A stretch of 64,000 bases of DNA from Armatimonadota bacterium (GTDB lineage Bacteria; Armatimonadota; UBA5829; DTJY01): positions 1 to 64,000 of the forward strand of contig JAIMAU010000003.1 of the NCBI GenBank assembly GCA_023511795.1, in the 5' to 3' direction. Positions within the stretch are counted from its first letter, which is position 1. Each line of letters opens with the position of its first letter. The notes under the pieces were generated by a model that had not been told where the DNA came from, searched no databases, and saw only the letters and a list, made by a program, of their open reading frames with translations. Below, in pieces: positions 1 to 8,396 of the stretch. Made by a program: the position numbers and the translations under genes.

Positions 1-963
1 GCGGCGATTCTTGTTGTGCTTGCAGTTCTAACATGGCGCCAGGGACATGCATATAAAGATGCTGAAACACTTTGGCGCGACAACCTGGCAAAAAACCCTA
101 CTTCCTGGATGGCATACAACAATCTTGCTTCTGTTCTTCTTGAACGTGGGGATGCAGAAAAATCACTGGAATACCATACAAAAGCCCTGGGGATATATGA
201 GAGCCCCGAAGCTCATATTGGGATGGGCGCCGCCCTCACACAGTTGGGCCGCCCACAAGAAGCATTACCCCATTATAGGAAAGCTCTTAATCTTAGGCCA
301 AACGACCCGGATACATACTACAATATGGGCATTGCTTTTGCCGCGATGGGGAATCTAGCAGAGGCAATTGAAAACTATATGAAAGCGCTGGAGATCAACC
401 CACATCATGTAAAGGCTAGAAACAACCTGGGAAGTGCCCTAGCAGCTCAAGGAAATTTCGAGGGTGCAGCCATTCAATATATTAACATTCTTAATGATAA
501 CCCAAACGACGACCGAGCACATACAAATTTGGCTAACGTTCTTGCAGAAATAGGCAAACTTGATGAAGCAGAACAACACTATCGCACAGCGCTCGCACTC
601 AATGCCAGCAATGAGGCGGCACATTACAATTTGGCTAGACTCCTGACCATGAAGGGAAAACTTACAGAGGCAATGCAACATTATCAGAAATCAATTATCC
701 TACAGCCCGACAATGCTGACGCTCATTACAATCTTGCTGGTGTTCTCGGAGCACGAAACCTGATTGACGAAGCGATAGATGAGTATCGAAAGGCAATCCA
801 AATCAAGCCCGATTTTGCTGACGCCTATAACAACTTAGCAGTCATGCTTTATTTGAAGGGCGACTACGCTGGAGCGTGGAAGGAAATTGCGCTTGCTAAA
901 AAGTATGGCGGCAAGCCACACCCCCAATTTCTCAAGGCTCTGACGCAGAAGATGCCGCCGTAA
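1..963 (+). CDS. TPR-repeat membrane protein, 5' truncated by window edge
   Basis: The frame is open from base 1, so the start lies outside the window. The first dozen residues are the end of a hydrophobic segment, followed by an AYKDAETLW-type motif and about eight tetratricopeptide repeats (34-residue units with the N-P-x-D/N-x-A-x-Y-N-L-A pattern) running almost to the C-terminus. The hydrophobic end plus the KDAETLW motif match the same region of the next gene, which is full length, so this is the C-terminal part of a paralogue with an N-terminal multi-pass membrane domain. The repeats would mediate protein-protein contacts on one side of the membrane. A glycosyltransferase role is inferred only from the neighbouring copy. 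The gene ends 26 bp before the next and is probably cotranscribed with it. Confidence 0.8.
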   Translation, partial: AAILVVLAVLTWRQGHAYKDAETLWRDNLAKNPTSWMAYNNLASVLLERGDAEKSLEYHTKALGIYESPEAHIGMGAALTQLGRPQEALPHYRKALNLRPNDPDTYYNMGIAFAAMGNLAEAIENYMKALEINPHHVKARNNLGSALAAQGNFEGAAIQYINILNDNPNDDRAHTNLANVLAEIGKLDEAEQHYRTALALNASNEAAHYNLARLLTMKGKLTEAMQHYQKSIILQPDNADAHYNLAGVLGARNLIDEAIDEYRKAIQIKPDFADAYNNLAVMLYLKGDYAGAWKEIALAKKYGGKPHPQFLKALTQKMPP

Positions 964-989
964 TGAAAACTCTAATCTAGTGTTGTAAA

Positions 990-2795
990 ATGGCTAACAA
1001 GAAAGCAAGACAAAGGCAAAGTCATGCAAGCAACCAATTCTATGCCGGCATGGCAATTGTCGCAATTACATTCCTCATTTACGTCCCCTCAATCAATAAT
1101 GGCTTCATATGGGATGATATCGCATGGATTATTAAGAGCCCCATTATAAACACTAAAGACGCGCTTTACCGGTACTGGTGTACTATGCAGTCGCCGGACT
1201 ATTTTCCTTTCGTGCATACCCTTTTCTGGATTGAATGGAAACTTTGGGGAGCTAACAATGTTTGCTGGCATATTTTCAGCATATTTCTTCATGCTTGTAC
1301 TGCCGTTCTCACGTGGTTGACGTTGCAAAAGCTTAGAATTCCTGGCGGCTGGCTTACTGCAGTCATTTTTGCCGTGCATCCAGTAAACGTAGAAACCGCT
1401 GGTTGGGTATATCAACAGCGTACCATCCTACCGATGCTGCTTATGCTCGCCAGCATACTTGCTTATCTCAGATTTGAAACAGAAAACCAACGCTTCTGGT
1501 ACTGCCTAACGTTATTACTATTCATCCTCGCACTCTTGAGCAAAATTTCAGTTATGATGCTCCCTGCTGTTCTTCTGCTAATCACTTGGTGGAAGCGAGG
1601 CAAGATTGGGCGGCATGATATAGTGTGCATGCTCCCGTTTATTGCGGCTTCCATAATCTCCGGCTTGCTAACAGCTTACGTCCAAACCCACCGGAACATT
1701 GGTGAAGATATCGTTCGTACCGATAGCTTCTTTGCAAGGCTCGCCGGCACCGGCTGGGTAGTCTGGTTCTACCTTTACAAAGACCTTCTCCCAACAAACC
1801 TTCTCTTTGTCTATCCGCGATGGGAAATCAACCCATCATCAATAGTTGCCTGGATACCTCTCGCAACCTTGCTAGGTTGCTTTGCAATATTTTGGTTATT
1901 TAGGCAGTCCTGGGGACGACCATTTTTTGCGGCGCTTGGATACTTTGTGCTAATGCTTTTCCCCGTGCTCGGTTTTGTGAATATCTACTTTATGCGCTAT
2001 TCCTTGGTTGCCGACCACTGGCAGTATTCAGCGATGCTGGGAATTGTCGCCCTTGTTGTGGCTGGGATTTGCCGAATTATAGAACGCCATGGAATGGTCA
2101 AACCAAGCACATTCTCTGCTATTGCAGTCGTTCTCATCCTTGCCTGCCTAAGCTGGAATCAACAGAGGATTTATAAAGACGAAGAAACCCTTTGGAGCAA
2201 TACGATTTCAAGAAATCCACACGCATGGTCGGCCCACGTTAACTTGGGCGTTGTCCTTGCAGAAAAAGGAGAAATTGATAAGGCGATATCACACTATACT
2301 GCCGCTTTACAAATTAACCCCAATTGCCCTGAGGCACACAATTCAATCGCAGCAGCCCTCATTCAAAAAGGTAAGTACAATGAAGCACTGGACCACTTGG
2401 CGAAAGCACTCCACTTGAAACCGAAAAGCGCACGCGCCCACTACAATTTAGGGCGAGTATATGCTGCGCAGGGAAGAATCCATGAAGCGGCTGAAGAATA
2501 TGCAAAGTCACTGGAGCTGAATCCATACTTTGCAGAGGCATATACAAATTTTGGAGCCATACTCATAGATTTTGGAAGAATAGACGAAGCGATGGAATAT
2601 CACATGCGAGCACTCAGCCTAAACCCTGATTTACCAGAGGCCCACAATAATCTGGGCGTTGCCCTGGCTGAAATGGGCAAGTTTGATGAAGCAGAGCATG
2701 AGTTTAGGGAAGCTATCCGGCTCAACCCTAACTATGCAGTAGCAAGGAGAAATCTAAATGAGGTTTGCGCCATGCGTAAGGCGGGGAGATTATGA
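990..2795 (+). CDS. TMTC-like multi-pass membrane protein with C-terminal TPRs
   Basis: This is a 601-residue protein. Residues about 18-395 form roughly ten hydrophobic helices; an early FIWDD motif (Asp42-Asp43) in the first loop resembles the acidic motif of PMT/TMTC-type mannosyltransferases. Residues about 400-590 hold five to six TPRs, the last ones with textbook spacing. The family architecture (GT-C-like membrane domain plus TPR) suggests glycosylation of exported proteins, but no catalytic residue beyond the acidic pair is evident, so the activity is inferred. No clear Shine-Dalgarno precedes the ATG at 990; coupling to the paralogous gene 26 bp upstream is likely. The stop overlaps the next start (ATGA). 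Confidence 0.8.
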   Translation: MANKKARQRQSHASNQFYAGMAIVAITFLIYVPSINNGFIWDDIAWIIKSPIINTKDALYRYWCTMQSPDYFPFVHTLFWIEWKLWGANNVCWHIFSIFLHACTAVLTWLTLQKLRIPGGWLTAVIFAVHPVNVETAGWVYQQRTILPMLLMLASILAYLRFETENQRFWYCLTLLLFILALLSKISVMMLPAVLLLITWWKRGKIGRHDIVCMLPFIAASIISGLLTAYVQTHRNIGEDIVRTDSFFARLAGTGWVVWFYLYKDLLPTNLLFVYPRWEINPSSIVAWIPLATLLGCFAIFWLFRQSWGRPFFAALGYFVLMLFPVLGFVNIYFMRYSLVADHWQYSAMLGIVALVVAGICRIIERHGMVKPSTFSAIAVVLILACLSWNQQRIYKDEETLWSNTISRNPHAWSAHVNLGVVLAEKGEIDKAISHYTAALQINPNCPEAHNSIAAALIQKGKYNEALDHLAKALHLKPKSARAHYNLGRVYAAQGRIHEAAEEYAKSLELNPYFAEAYTNFGAILIDFGRIDEAMEYHMRALSLNPDLPEAHNNLGVALAEMGKFDEAEHEFREAIRLNPNYAVARRNLNEVCAMRKAGRL

Positions 2796-5700
2796 AAAAC
2801 ACACTCGCTAGCTCGCTTGTTTCACTCTTATTAATTCTAACGATTACACAAACAGGAGAAGCTATGTGGAAAGATGATTTAAAAGATTCGTCGGCGTGGT
2901 CGCTGTCGTACCTAGTTGATGAGAAAGAAATAGGCAAAGGTATTATCCGAGCAGATGGCATCCTGCATATCCCAATGGATTTTAGGGATGCTACTACCAA
3001 TCGCCTGAGCCGAGATATTAACCTCATGCGTCCCAGATGGATATCATTCAAGCTCAGGGCAACAGGAAACATCTCTCCTGAAAATCTAAAACTCCGGTTA
3101 TGCCTCAAATCCCCCGATGCTCCGTTTTCCTTCTTTCCGAAGGTCAAGCAAACTTCCAATGAGTGGACCGAATTCGAGGCGGACATCAATCAGCCAGACT
3201 CGCTCGTGAATGTTTGGCGTTTCTATGGACTGCGCCGACTATCACAACTATCGCTAAGCATTGAGAAACCCCCTGGGAATTCAACCTTTGAGCTACAACT
3301 AGCCGACTTAACGTTTCGGTATGGCGAAGACATTGTCGAGAACTACAAGCCGAAAAAGATGAACCTCAAGCCAACGCAGCCGCCGACAATTGCGTTATGC
3401 TTGAACCGTGCTGGTGAATATTACCAAGCCGAGGAAATTTTCAGAATCCATTTTCCAACTGCTAGACTTTCAACCCATGCATTTAGGGGTCCTCACATGC
3501 CACTAGACAACTGGCCGCCCAACCTCAGCCAACTATCACTAGTGGTGATGGTAGACACAGATACCTACGTCCTATCTGACCGAGAGCTTGCCAACTTGGC
3601 TGACTACGTTCACAGTGGTGGTTCCCTCTTAATCTTCGCTGGGCCTAACAGCGTCAATGCCAGCCTCGACGGCCGCCCCTTGGCGAAAGACATTCTCCCA
3701 GCACTTCCTGAGAAACATACAAATGATAGGAGTGAATTGCCTATAATTGCTTCAAAAATAATACCTGCTGAAGAGAATAAACTAGGATATCCCGGGCCGT
3801 TGCAAGAGGTTACTTTAAAGCCTGACTCGCAAGTGATCCTTGAGGATGCAGGAGGCAGACCTGTTATTATCGTTCGTCCATTTGGTAATGGAAAAGTTGC
3901 GCTAGTTACTTGCTGGCCCGATCCGAGCATTGACCGAGGCAAATCTTTATATTGGTCTCAAGAATATACAAAAGTTATTTCATCCTTAATTTCTCATTTG
4001 ACAAACCTTAGGGCTGAACATGAGAAGGAGACGACTATTTTTCAACCGTCTATTAGAGTTGAATTCCGATACCACAAGCGTGTGTTCAAGCCGCTAGGCA
4101 CCTTCGAGTTTAATGTTCATGGACCTGCAGGGGCAAATGTTCAGGCGTCGCTTAGAGATATTCGCACGAGAGTAGTATGGCGAGCGGCTGGCACACTTGA
4201 CGCAACTGGTTCATTGAAAATCCGAGATATACTTCCCGACCTTGCCGATGGCGAGTATACCTTATCCGTTCAATCAAAAGAGACATCAACAAATGTGCCG
4301 ATTGCCATAGCCTCACCTCTTGATATGAATTGCTTTTATCCTATCATTGCCCGAGTCCCAGTCCAGCAAGGTGGCCACTGGCTTGGGCCTAAGACGCTGA
4401 AGTGGATGGTAGAGGATGTCGCCTCCCATGGAATCAACACTATCGCCATCCCGGTTCTCGATGCGATAGCGCGCGAGCCGCAGGGATTTGCTGCAGAAAT
4501 GGCAGGCTTACTTGAATTTTATGCCCAACAGCAGGGAATGGCTGTTATGTACGACTACTCACACTTACCGATATTTGCTCACAAAACCCGTCCGCCCTTT
4601 GACGTGCGATCCCCGAATGCCGAAAGTAAAGCTGCGGAATTGCTAAAACCTTGGACAGAAGTGGCAGACCTTGTCCCCCGATTATTCGCTGTGAAGCATA
4701 TTGATGAGCCTGTCGCAAACTATGCGAATCTTAATCTTGATTTCGACAGCGGCAGAGAATATCTTGAGAAATGTGGTTTTAATGCGCCCGACGCCGAACA
4801 GGAAGCGCCTTTGTGCGGCGAAAATCGGCTGAAACACTGGATTTTTGTTGGGGATTATGCACGCCGCCAATTCCAACTCTCGTATAACATCTGTCAAAAG
4901 CAAGAAAAGCCCTGGGGATTACTTCATACTTTCATGGAGCCAGGATTTGGAAGCGAATCGCCTCAGCGAAGGTTTGAGGATGTCTTCCGCTGGGGTGGCA
5001 CGGCAGACTATCTCGACTTCGACATATACCCATACTGGTATCCACAATCGCATAAACGCCGCTTTGCAAAGGTACACTACGGATTTGCTTTCCAACGTTG
5101 TGTTGTGCAGTTTTATGGAAAGCCAATGGGCTTCTATGTTGAGCTGGACGATAGGAACTGGCCCTTTCAACAAAACCCAAAGGAGGCAACCGGCGAGCTA
5201 GCATATACTGCTGTCGGTGAAGGCTGCCACTATTTGAATACATTTATCTACGGCGTTTTTGGCGCAGGGAATATGGCTCGACCCGAACGCTGGGAGGATG
5301 GCGGGGCAGACCTTCGCGCAATTGCGAAAACCACACCATTTTTGCTGTCAACTGAGCGCGCTAAAGCCCACATAGCTCTCTACTTTCCATATCGCCAATG
5401 GATCATAAATGGAGCTTATTACCCAACGTTCGGCTTAGAATTATTCCGCCGCGAGTTCGGCGAGTGCGACATCCTCCATGAAGAAATTGCCCTCGACCGT
5501 GGATTCGAACCTTACCAAGCAGTCATACTTCTTCAAACCGATATATTACCGCAAAAAGTGGAATCGACTCTAATTGAATTCATCAGGTCCGGCGGAATCC
5601 TTATGCTCGACCACTGTCCATCAATCACCCCCGAAGGAGCACCCCTCACTCAATTAAAGGCACTTGTCGGCGAGATGCCGTCTGCTGAACCATGGCGTGC

Positions 5701-6388
5701 GGAAACAATTCAGGTTGGAAAGGGCTATATAATAAAAGTTCCTGAGGGTTTGGATAATACCTACCGCCTAGCAGTAGAACATGATGATGTGAAAACTGTG
5801 GATATGCTCGAATCTTGGGCTCGGGAAGTCTTCACTAATTATGGGATTCTCCCATGGGCAAAATGCTCGGATGACGAATTTGAAGCTAGTCTCCTGATTG
5901 GCAAGAATGCCTCGGCAGTTGTTGTGGTAAATCACCGGCCGGAAACCGCAACTGCAAAAATTAGCGTGAATCCAAGTCTTAAAGTGGGATATATATGCGA
6001 CCTAGCCACAGGCAAAGCATTTAAATTCCAAAAAGCTGGCGAGAATATAACAATCCCTGTTCAGCTCACCCAGCGACAAGGCGCAATACTTTGTCTATAT
6101 CCGAAAAAACCAGGAAGACCCGAATTCGACGTTCAAGTAGCAAATGGCGAGTTTATTATAAGGCTCGCTGAACCAAGTGGATGTCCAATTCCCATTTTTA
6201 TCGAAGCCATTCGCCCAGATGGCCGCCGAAGTTTTCGACACACGCGGGAAATCTTGCTAACCGGCACAGCTGAATTTCGGATGCCTGCGGCATTAAATGA
6301 CCCTCTGGGTGACTGGAAATTCCGCGCTGTTATTCCAATGCTTGCAACTGAGGTTGACAAAACTGTAAAATTGACGGCCCGGGACTAA
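2792..6388 (+). CDS. Large secreted glycoside-hydrolase-like multidomain protein
   Basis: This 1198-residue protein has a Sec signal peptide (residues 1-24, ending GEA). Regions in order: a beta-sandwich, carbohydrate-binding-like segment (about 25-175); an alpha/beta region resembling the glutamine-amidotransferase-like fold of beta-galactosidase trimerisation domains (about 195-400, with LSLVVMVDTD and GGSLLIFAG); an Ig-like segment (about 415-500); a TIM-barrel-like region (about 505-870, with HIDEP and FYVELDD carrying candidate acidic catalytic residues); a second alpha/beta region (about 880-1000, GGILMLDHCPS); and beta-rich C-terminal segments. The pattern resembles GH42/GH-A-like beta-galactosidases, but I cannot assign a family or substrate. 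The ATG at 2792 overlaps the previous stop by 4 bp and follows GGGGAG, so it is translationally coupled to the TPR gene. Confidence 0.7.
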   Translation: MKNTLASSLVSLLLILTITQTGEAMWKDDLKDSSAWSLSYLVDEKEIGKGIIRADGILHIPMDFRDATTNRLSRDINLMRPRWISFKLRATGNISPENLKLRLCLKSPDAPFSFFPKVKQTSNEWTEFEADINQPDSLVNVWRFYGLRRLSQLSLSIEKPPGNSTFELQLADLTFRYGEDIVENYKPKKMNLKPTQPPTIALCLNRAGEYYQAEEIFRIHFPTARLSTHAFRGPHMPLDNWPPNLSQLSLVVMVDTDTYVLSDRELANLADYVHSGGSLLIFAGPNSVNASLDGRPLAKDILPALPEKHTNDRSELPIIASKIIPAEENKLGYPGPLQEVTLKPDSQVILEDAGGRPVIIVRPFGNGKVALVTCWPDPSIDRGKSLYWSQEYTKVISSLISHLTNLRAEHEKETTIFQPSIRVEFRYHKRVFKPLGTFEFNVHGPAGANVQASLRDIRTRVVWRAAGTLDATGSLKIRDILPDLADGEYTLSVQSKETSTNVPIAIASPLDMNCFYPIIARVPVQQGGHWLGPKTLKWMVEDVASHGINTIAIPVLDAIAREPQGFAAEMAGLLEFYAQQQGMAVMYDYSHLPIFAHKTRPPFDVRSPNAESKAAELLKPWTEVADLVPRLFAVKHIDEPVANYANLNLDFDSGREYLEKCGFNAPDAEQEAPLCGENRLKHWIFVGDYARRQFQLSYNICQKQEKPWGLLHTFMEPGFGSESPQRRFEDVFRWGGTADYLDFDIYPYWYPQSHKRRFAKVHYGFAFQRCVVQFYGKPMGFYVELDDRNWPFQQNPKEATGELAYTAVGEGCHYLNTFIYGVFGAGNMARPERWEDGGADLRAIAKTTPFLLSTERAKAHIALYFPYRQWIINGAYYPTFGLELFRREFGECDILHEEIALDRGFEPYQAVILLQTDILPQKVESTLIEFIRSGGILMLDHCPSITPEGAPLTQLKALVGEMPSAEPWRAETIQVGKGYIIKVPEGLDNTYRLAVEHDDVKTVDMLESWAREVFTNYGILPWAKCSDDEFEASLLIGKNASAVVVVNHRPETATAKISVNPSLKVGYICDLATGKAFKFQKAGENITIPVQLTQRQGAILCLYPKKPGRPEFDVQVANGEFIIRLAEPSGCPIPIFIEAIRPDGRRSFRHTREILLTGTAEFRMPAALNDPLGDWKFRAVIPMLATEVDKTVKLTARD

Positions 6389-6416
6389 CGACTATCTGCA
6401 AACCAAGCGCTAGTCA

Positions 6417-6444
6417 TTGATAATCCACGCAAATGTGGTAAAAT
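6417..6444 (+). promoter_or_regulatory. Promoter of rnpB
   Basis: TTGATA (6417-6422), a 16-bp spacer and TAAAAT (6439-6444) preceded by TGG (extended -10). The seventh base after the -10 is 6451, exactly the 5' end of the P1 helix of RNase P RNA. This calibrates the -10 to +1 distance for other promoters in the window. Confidence 0.75.
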
Positions 6445-6450
6445 AATCTC

Positions 6451-6790
6451 GGAGTAAGCTGGATGATCGCCTCGAGTAATCGGGGAGGAAAGTCCGGGCT
6501 CCGCAGGGCACGATGCTCGCTAATAGCGAGGGGGAGCGATCCCACGGAAAGTGCCACAGAAAAGAAAACGCCCCACCTTCGGGTGGAGCAAAGCTGAAAC
6601 GGTGGTGTAAGAGACCACCAGCTCCGCAGTGATGCGGAGGCTTGGTAAACCCCATCGGGAGCAAGGCCGAATAGGAAGGGGAAGAAGCTGCCCGCTGACC
6701 CTTCGGGTAATGGCCGCTTGAGGCTCGGGGCAACCCGCGCCCCAGAGAGATGATCATCCTCGACAGAACCCGGCTTATAGGCTTACTCCA
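6451..6790 (+). ncRNA. rnpB: RNase P RNA (type A)
   Basis: This is the catalytic RNA of ribonuclease P, which removes the 5' leader of pre-tRNAs. The ends pair as a perfect 9-bp P1 helix (GGAGTAAGC at 6451 with GCTTACTCC at 6781). Conserved core blocks are present: GAGGAAAGTCCGGGCTCC near 6485 with GCAGGGCA after it, GTGCCACAGAAA near 6550, and the 3' ACAGAACCCGGCTTAT block near 6763. The length of about 340 nt fits a bacterial type A molecule. A promoter sits immediately upstream and a strong terminator lies 10 bp downstream. The last bases could differ by one or two from the mature ends. Confidence 0.97.
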
Positions 6791-6800
6791 AAAAGTATAT

Positions 6801-6846
6801 AAAGAGAAATGGCGAGCTTCCTTGCAAAAGCCCGCCATTTCTCTTT
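6801..6846 (+). terminator. Rho-independent terminator after rnpB
   Basis: A perfect 14-bp stem (AAAGAGAAATGGCG paired with CGCCATTTCTCTTT) closes an 18-nt loop and ends in T residues. It lies 10 bp after RNase P RNA. Confidence 0.8.
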
Positions 6847-7380
6847 ATTGCACTTTCAACTTACTCACGTAGCGCCAATCACAGACGAAACTTTAAAGTT
6901 GCGTTTTCTCATCCGAAAATTGATGTTTTTTTTGCCCTCATGTCGTTCGCTTGGTGACAGTTTTTCTAAGTCTCTTCTTGCAAATGCTAGGTTCAGCCGA
7001 ACTCAGCGGCAGGTTATTTTTAAACTCTCTAATGTATTTTGGAAAAACCTTTTGGAACAATATCGTCTATTCGTACAACCGCCTCGGTTTGAACAAGCTT
7101 AATATCTGCGCCAATCTCTTCGCCTAATAAATCAAGATTTTCTTTCATGAAGAGCCAACTCATAAAATCTGTTTCTGACTTAAAACTTCCTGCAGGTAAA
7201 TTTTCTAAGTTTTGCTAGGTTTTTATTCATGGTTTTCTTCTTTATCCCCTGCCTTAAAATAGCTTTCGGGATTATTGCAAAAATTGAATCTACTCTCAAT
7301 ATAGGGCTATCAAATAAAGCAAGCAAGAAAAAAAACAGCCTTTGCTAAAATAAAGCTTGGGTCGAGATAATTGAAAAAAC
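6847..7380. other. AT-rich gene-poor interval
   Basis: About 530 bp between the rnpB terminator and the tRNA hold no intact gene. The composition is more AT-rich than the neighbours. The only coding-like signal is on the minus strand (7029-7214, listed separately). Further minus-strand coding-like stretches at about 6890-7020 occur in other frames, which suggests a decayed gene with several frame breaks. Confidence 0.5.
7029..7214 (-). pseudogene. Relic of a gene, possibly a PD-(D/E)XK/NucS-like nuclease fragment
   Basis: The minus strand is open for 61 codons between a TAG at 7215-7217 and a TAG at 7029-7031. It reads like protein: KSETDFMSWL, then KENLDLLGEEIG, then VVRIDDI. The order 'acidic helix - W-L - ENLDLLGE - beta strand - RIDD' loosely resembles the start of DUF91/NucS-type nuclease domains, where an Asp after the strand is catalytic. 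That resemblance is my inference. There is no good start codon context, the usual downstream ExK motif is absent, and the frame changes just downstream. A fortuitous open stretch cannot be excluded. Confidence 0.3.
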
Positions 7381-7476
7381 TGGCGGAGCGAGTGGGATTC
7401 GAACCCACGAGCGGGATTTGTGTCCCGCTACACGATTTCCAGTCGTGCTCCTTCAACCAAGCTCGGACATCGCTCC
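7381..7476 (-). tRNA. tRNA-Ser (anticodon GGA)
   Basis: Read on the minus strand, the RNA has acceptor GGAGCGA paired with TCGCTCC, the UGUCCGAG...GGUUGAAGGAGC D-arm of serine tRNAs, an anticodon stem-loop CGACTGGAAATCGTG (anticodon GGA, reading UCC/UCU), a long class II variable arm (AGCGGGACACAAATCCCGCT) and a GGGTTCGAATCCC T-arm. The discriminator G is followed by an encoded CCA (7383-7381). A strong promoter lies 22 bp upstream. Confidence 0.97.
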
Positions 7477-7498
7477 GCCGTATTCTGATGGCGAAAAA

Positions 7499-7527
7499 AT
7501 TCTACCATGATGAGGACAAACTGTCAA
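7499..7527 (-). promoter_or_regulatory. Promoter of tRNA-Ser
   Basis: On the minus strand, a consensus TTGACA (7527-7522), a 17-bp spacer and TAGAAT (7504-7499). Predicted +1 is near 7492, about 16 nt before the mature tRNA 5' end. Confidence 0.75.
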
Positions 7528-7533
7528 TGAAAC

Positions 7534-7571
7534 AAAAAGCCGCACTTTAATTTGTATAAGCGTGCGGCTTT
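7534..7571 (-). terminator. Terminator of the secreted-protein gene at 7623-8198
   Basis: On the minus strand, AAAGCCGCAC (7571-7562) pairs perfectly with GTGCGGCTTT (7545-7536) and is followed by a T run (to 7534). It separates the upstream gene from the tRNA promoter. Confidence 0.75.
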
Positions 7572-7622
7572 CAAAACAGCAAGCAATTACTAATACTCAA
7601 ATTTCAATCTGAAAAACGTGCA

Positions 7623-8198
7623 CTATCGTTCAGGCGGCCAGCCGATATCCAAAGCAGCTATTCGCTTTCTGCCTTCTCTATCCCAGAACCAACGCACTGT
7701 TACCTTAGTCTTGGGCGTCAATGCTGCCAGCTTGTTGGAAATTACCGGGTCAGGAACCCATTTGCCTTCAATCAATACGAATCTCGGGTTCATAGTTACC
7801 GTCCCTGGCTCATCTTTTGGCCGGATTACAAGCTGGGTTCGCGATGATGATACAACTACTCCACTTGTGGTACCCTCAAGAGCACTTATTATCTGGATAG
7901 CGTCGACTCTCCTCTTGCCTTCGACATCCATGGTCCAGGTAACACGCACTCTTTCTCCAGACTCGAGGCACGGAAATACCGTCTTTGCTGGGCCGGACGG
8001 AACCCAGGTAGTCCCATTGAAAACGTAATAAGGATTAAACGAAAGCGGCTTATTGTCGGGAGTTCGGATGTAGAGGGTCCATTCCTGTACTGTAATTACC
8101 ATGCCCTCAGAGACAATTGATGCGCCTGCCTCTGCAAGGATTACGCACATCAGCATGGTAATTGCAAGTAAAATAACAATTTGGCGCAAATTCCTCAT
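7623..8198 (-). CDS. Secreted protein with two homologous small beta domains
   Basis: This 191-residue protein has a Sec signal peptide (about residues 1-26). The mature part has two copies of one module (about 30-105 and 112-188). Each module has a 'VVV/VIT..-L.IR' strand, 'NP.YV..G.WVP', and ends with 'V.V.W..D.EGKRR..AI.I'. The modules look like small beta barrels of the kind found in DUF5666-like periplasmic proteins; I do not recognise a named family. The ATG is preceded by AGGAGG six bases upstream. The gene is monocistronic with its own terminator and is divergent from the fucose-isomerase-like gene. Function unknown; probably periplasmic or cell-surface. Confidence 0.75.
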   Translation of the reverse strand: MRNLRQIVILLAITMLMCVILAEAGASIVSEGMVITVQEWTLYIRTPDNKPLSFNPYYVFNGTTWVPSGPAKTVFPCLESGERVRVTWTMDVEGKRRVDAIQIISALEGTTSGVVVSSSRTQLVIRPKDEPGTVTMNPRFVLIEGKWVPDPVISNKLAALTPKTKVTVRWFWDREGRKRIAALDIGWPPER

Positions 8199-8333
8199 TT
8201 TAACCTCCTGCTAAGCTATTTGTTGCCCTAGCATGTGATGGATTGGCCACCTTTCTTCTTTTGACGATTCTCCATTAACATATGTTCTGTTCATTAGCTA
8301 GGTTGTTGATAATTTCAATATACGAAATGACGC

Positions 8334-8362
8334 TTGTCTGACGTATTATCATCTGCTAGAAT
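8334..8362 (+). promoter_or_regulatory. Promoter of the fucose-isomerase-family gene
   Basis: TTGTCT (8334-8339), a 17-bp spacer and TAGAAT (8357-8362). Predicted +1 is near 8369, giving a leader of about 28 nt that contains the GGAGG ribosome site. Confidence 0.6.
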
Positions 8363-8396
8363 ACCAATCGAAACATAATATTTGGAGGACTGCAAC

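Noticed and set aside
6809-7102. A 97-codon plus-strand open frame after rnpB
   Set aside because: It begins inside the rnpB terminator stem, has no ribosome site and its composition is not protein-like; the opposite strand carries the better coding signal.
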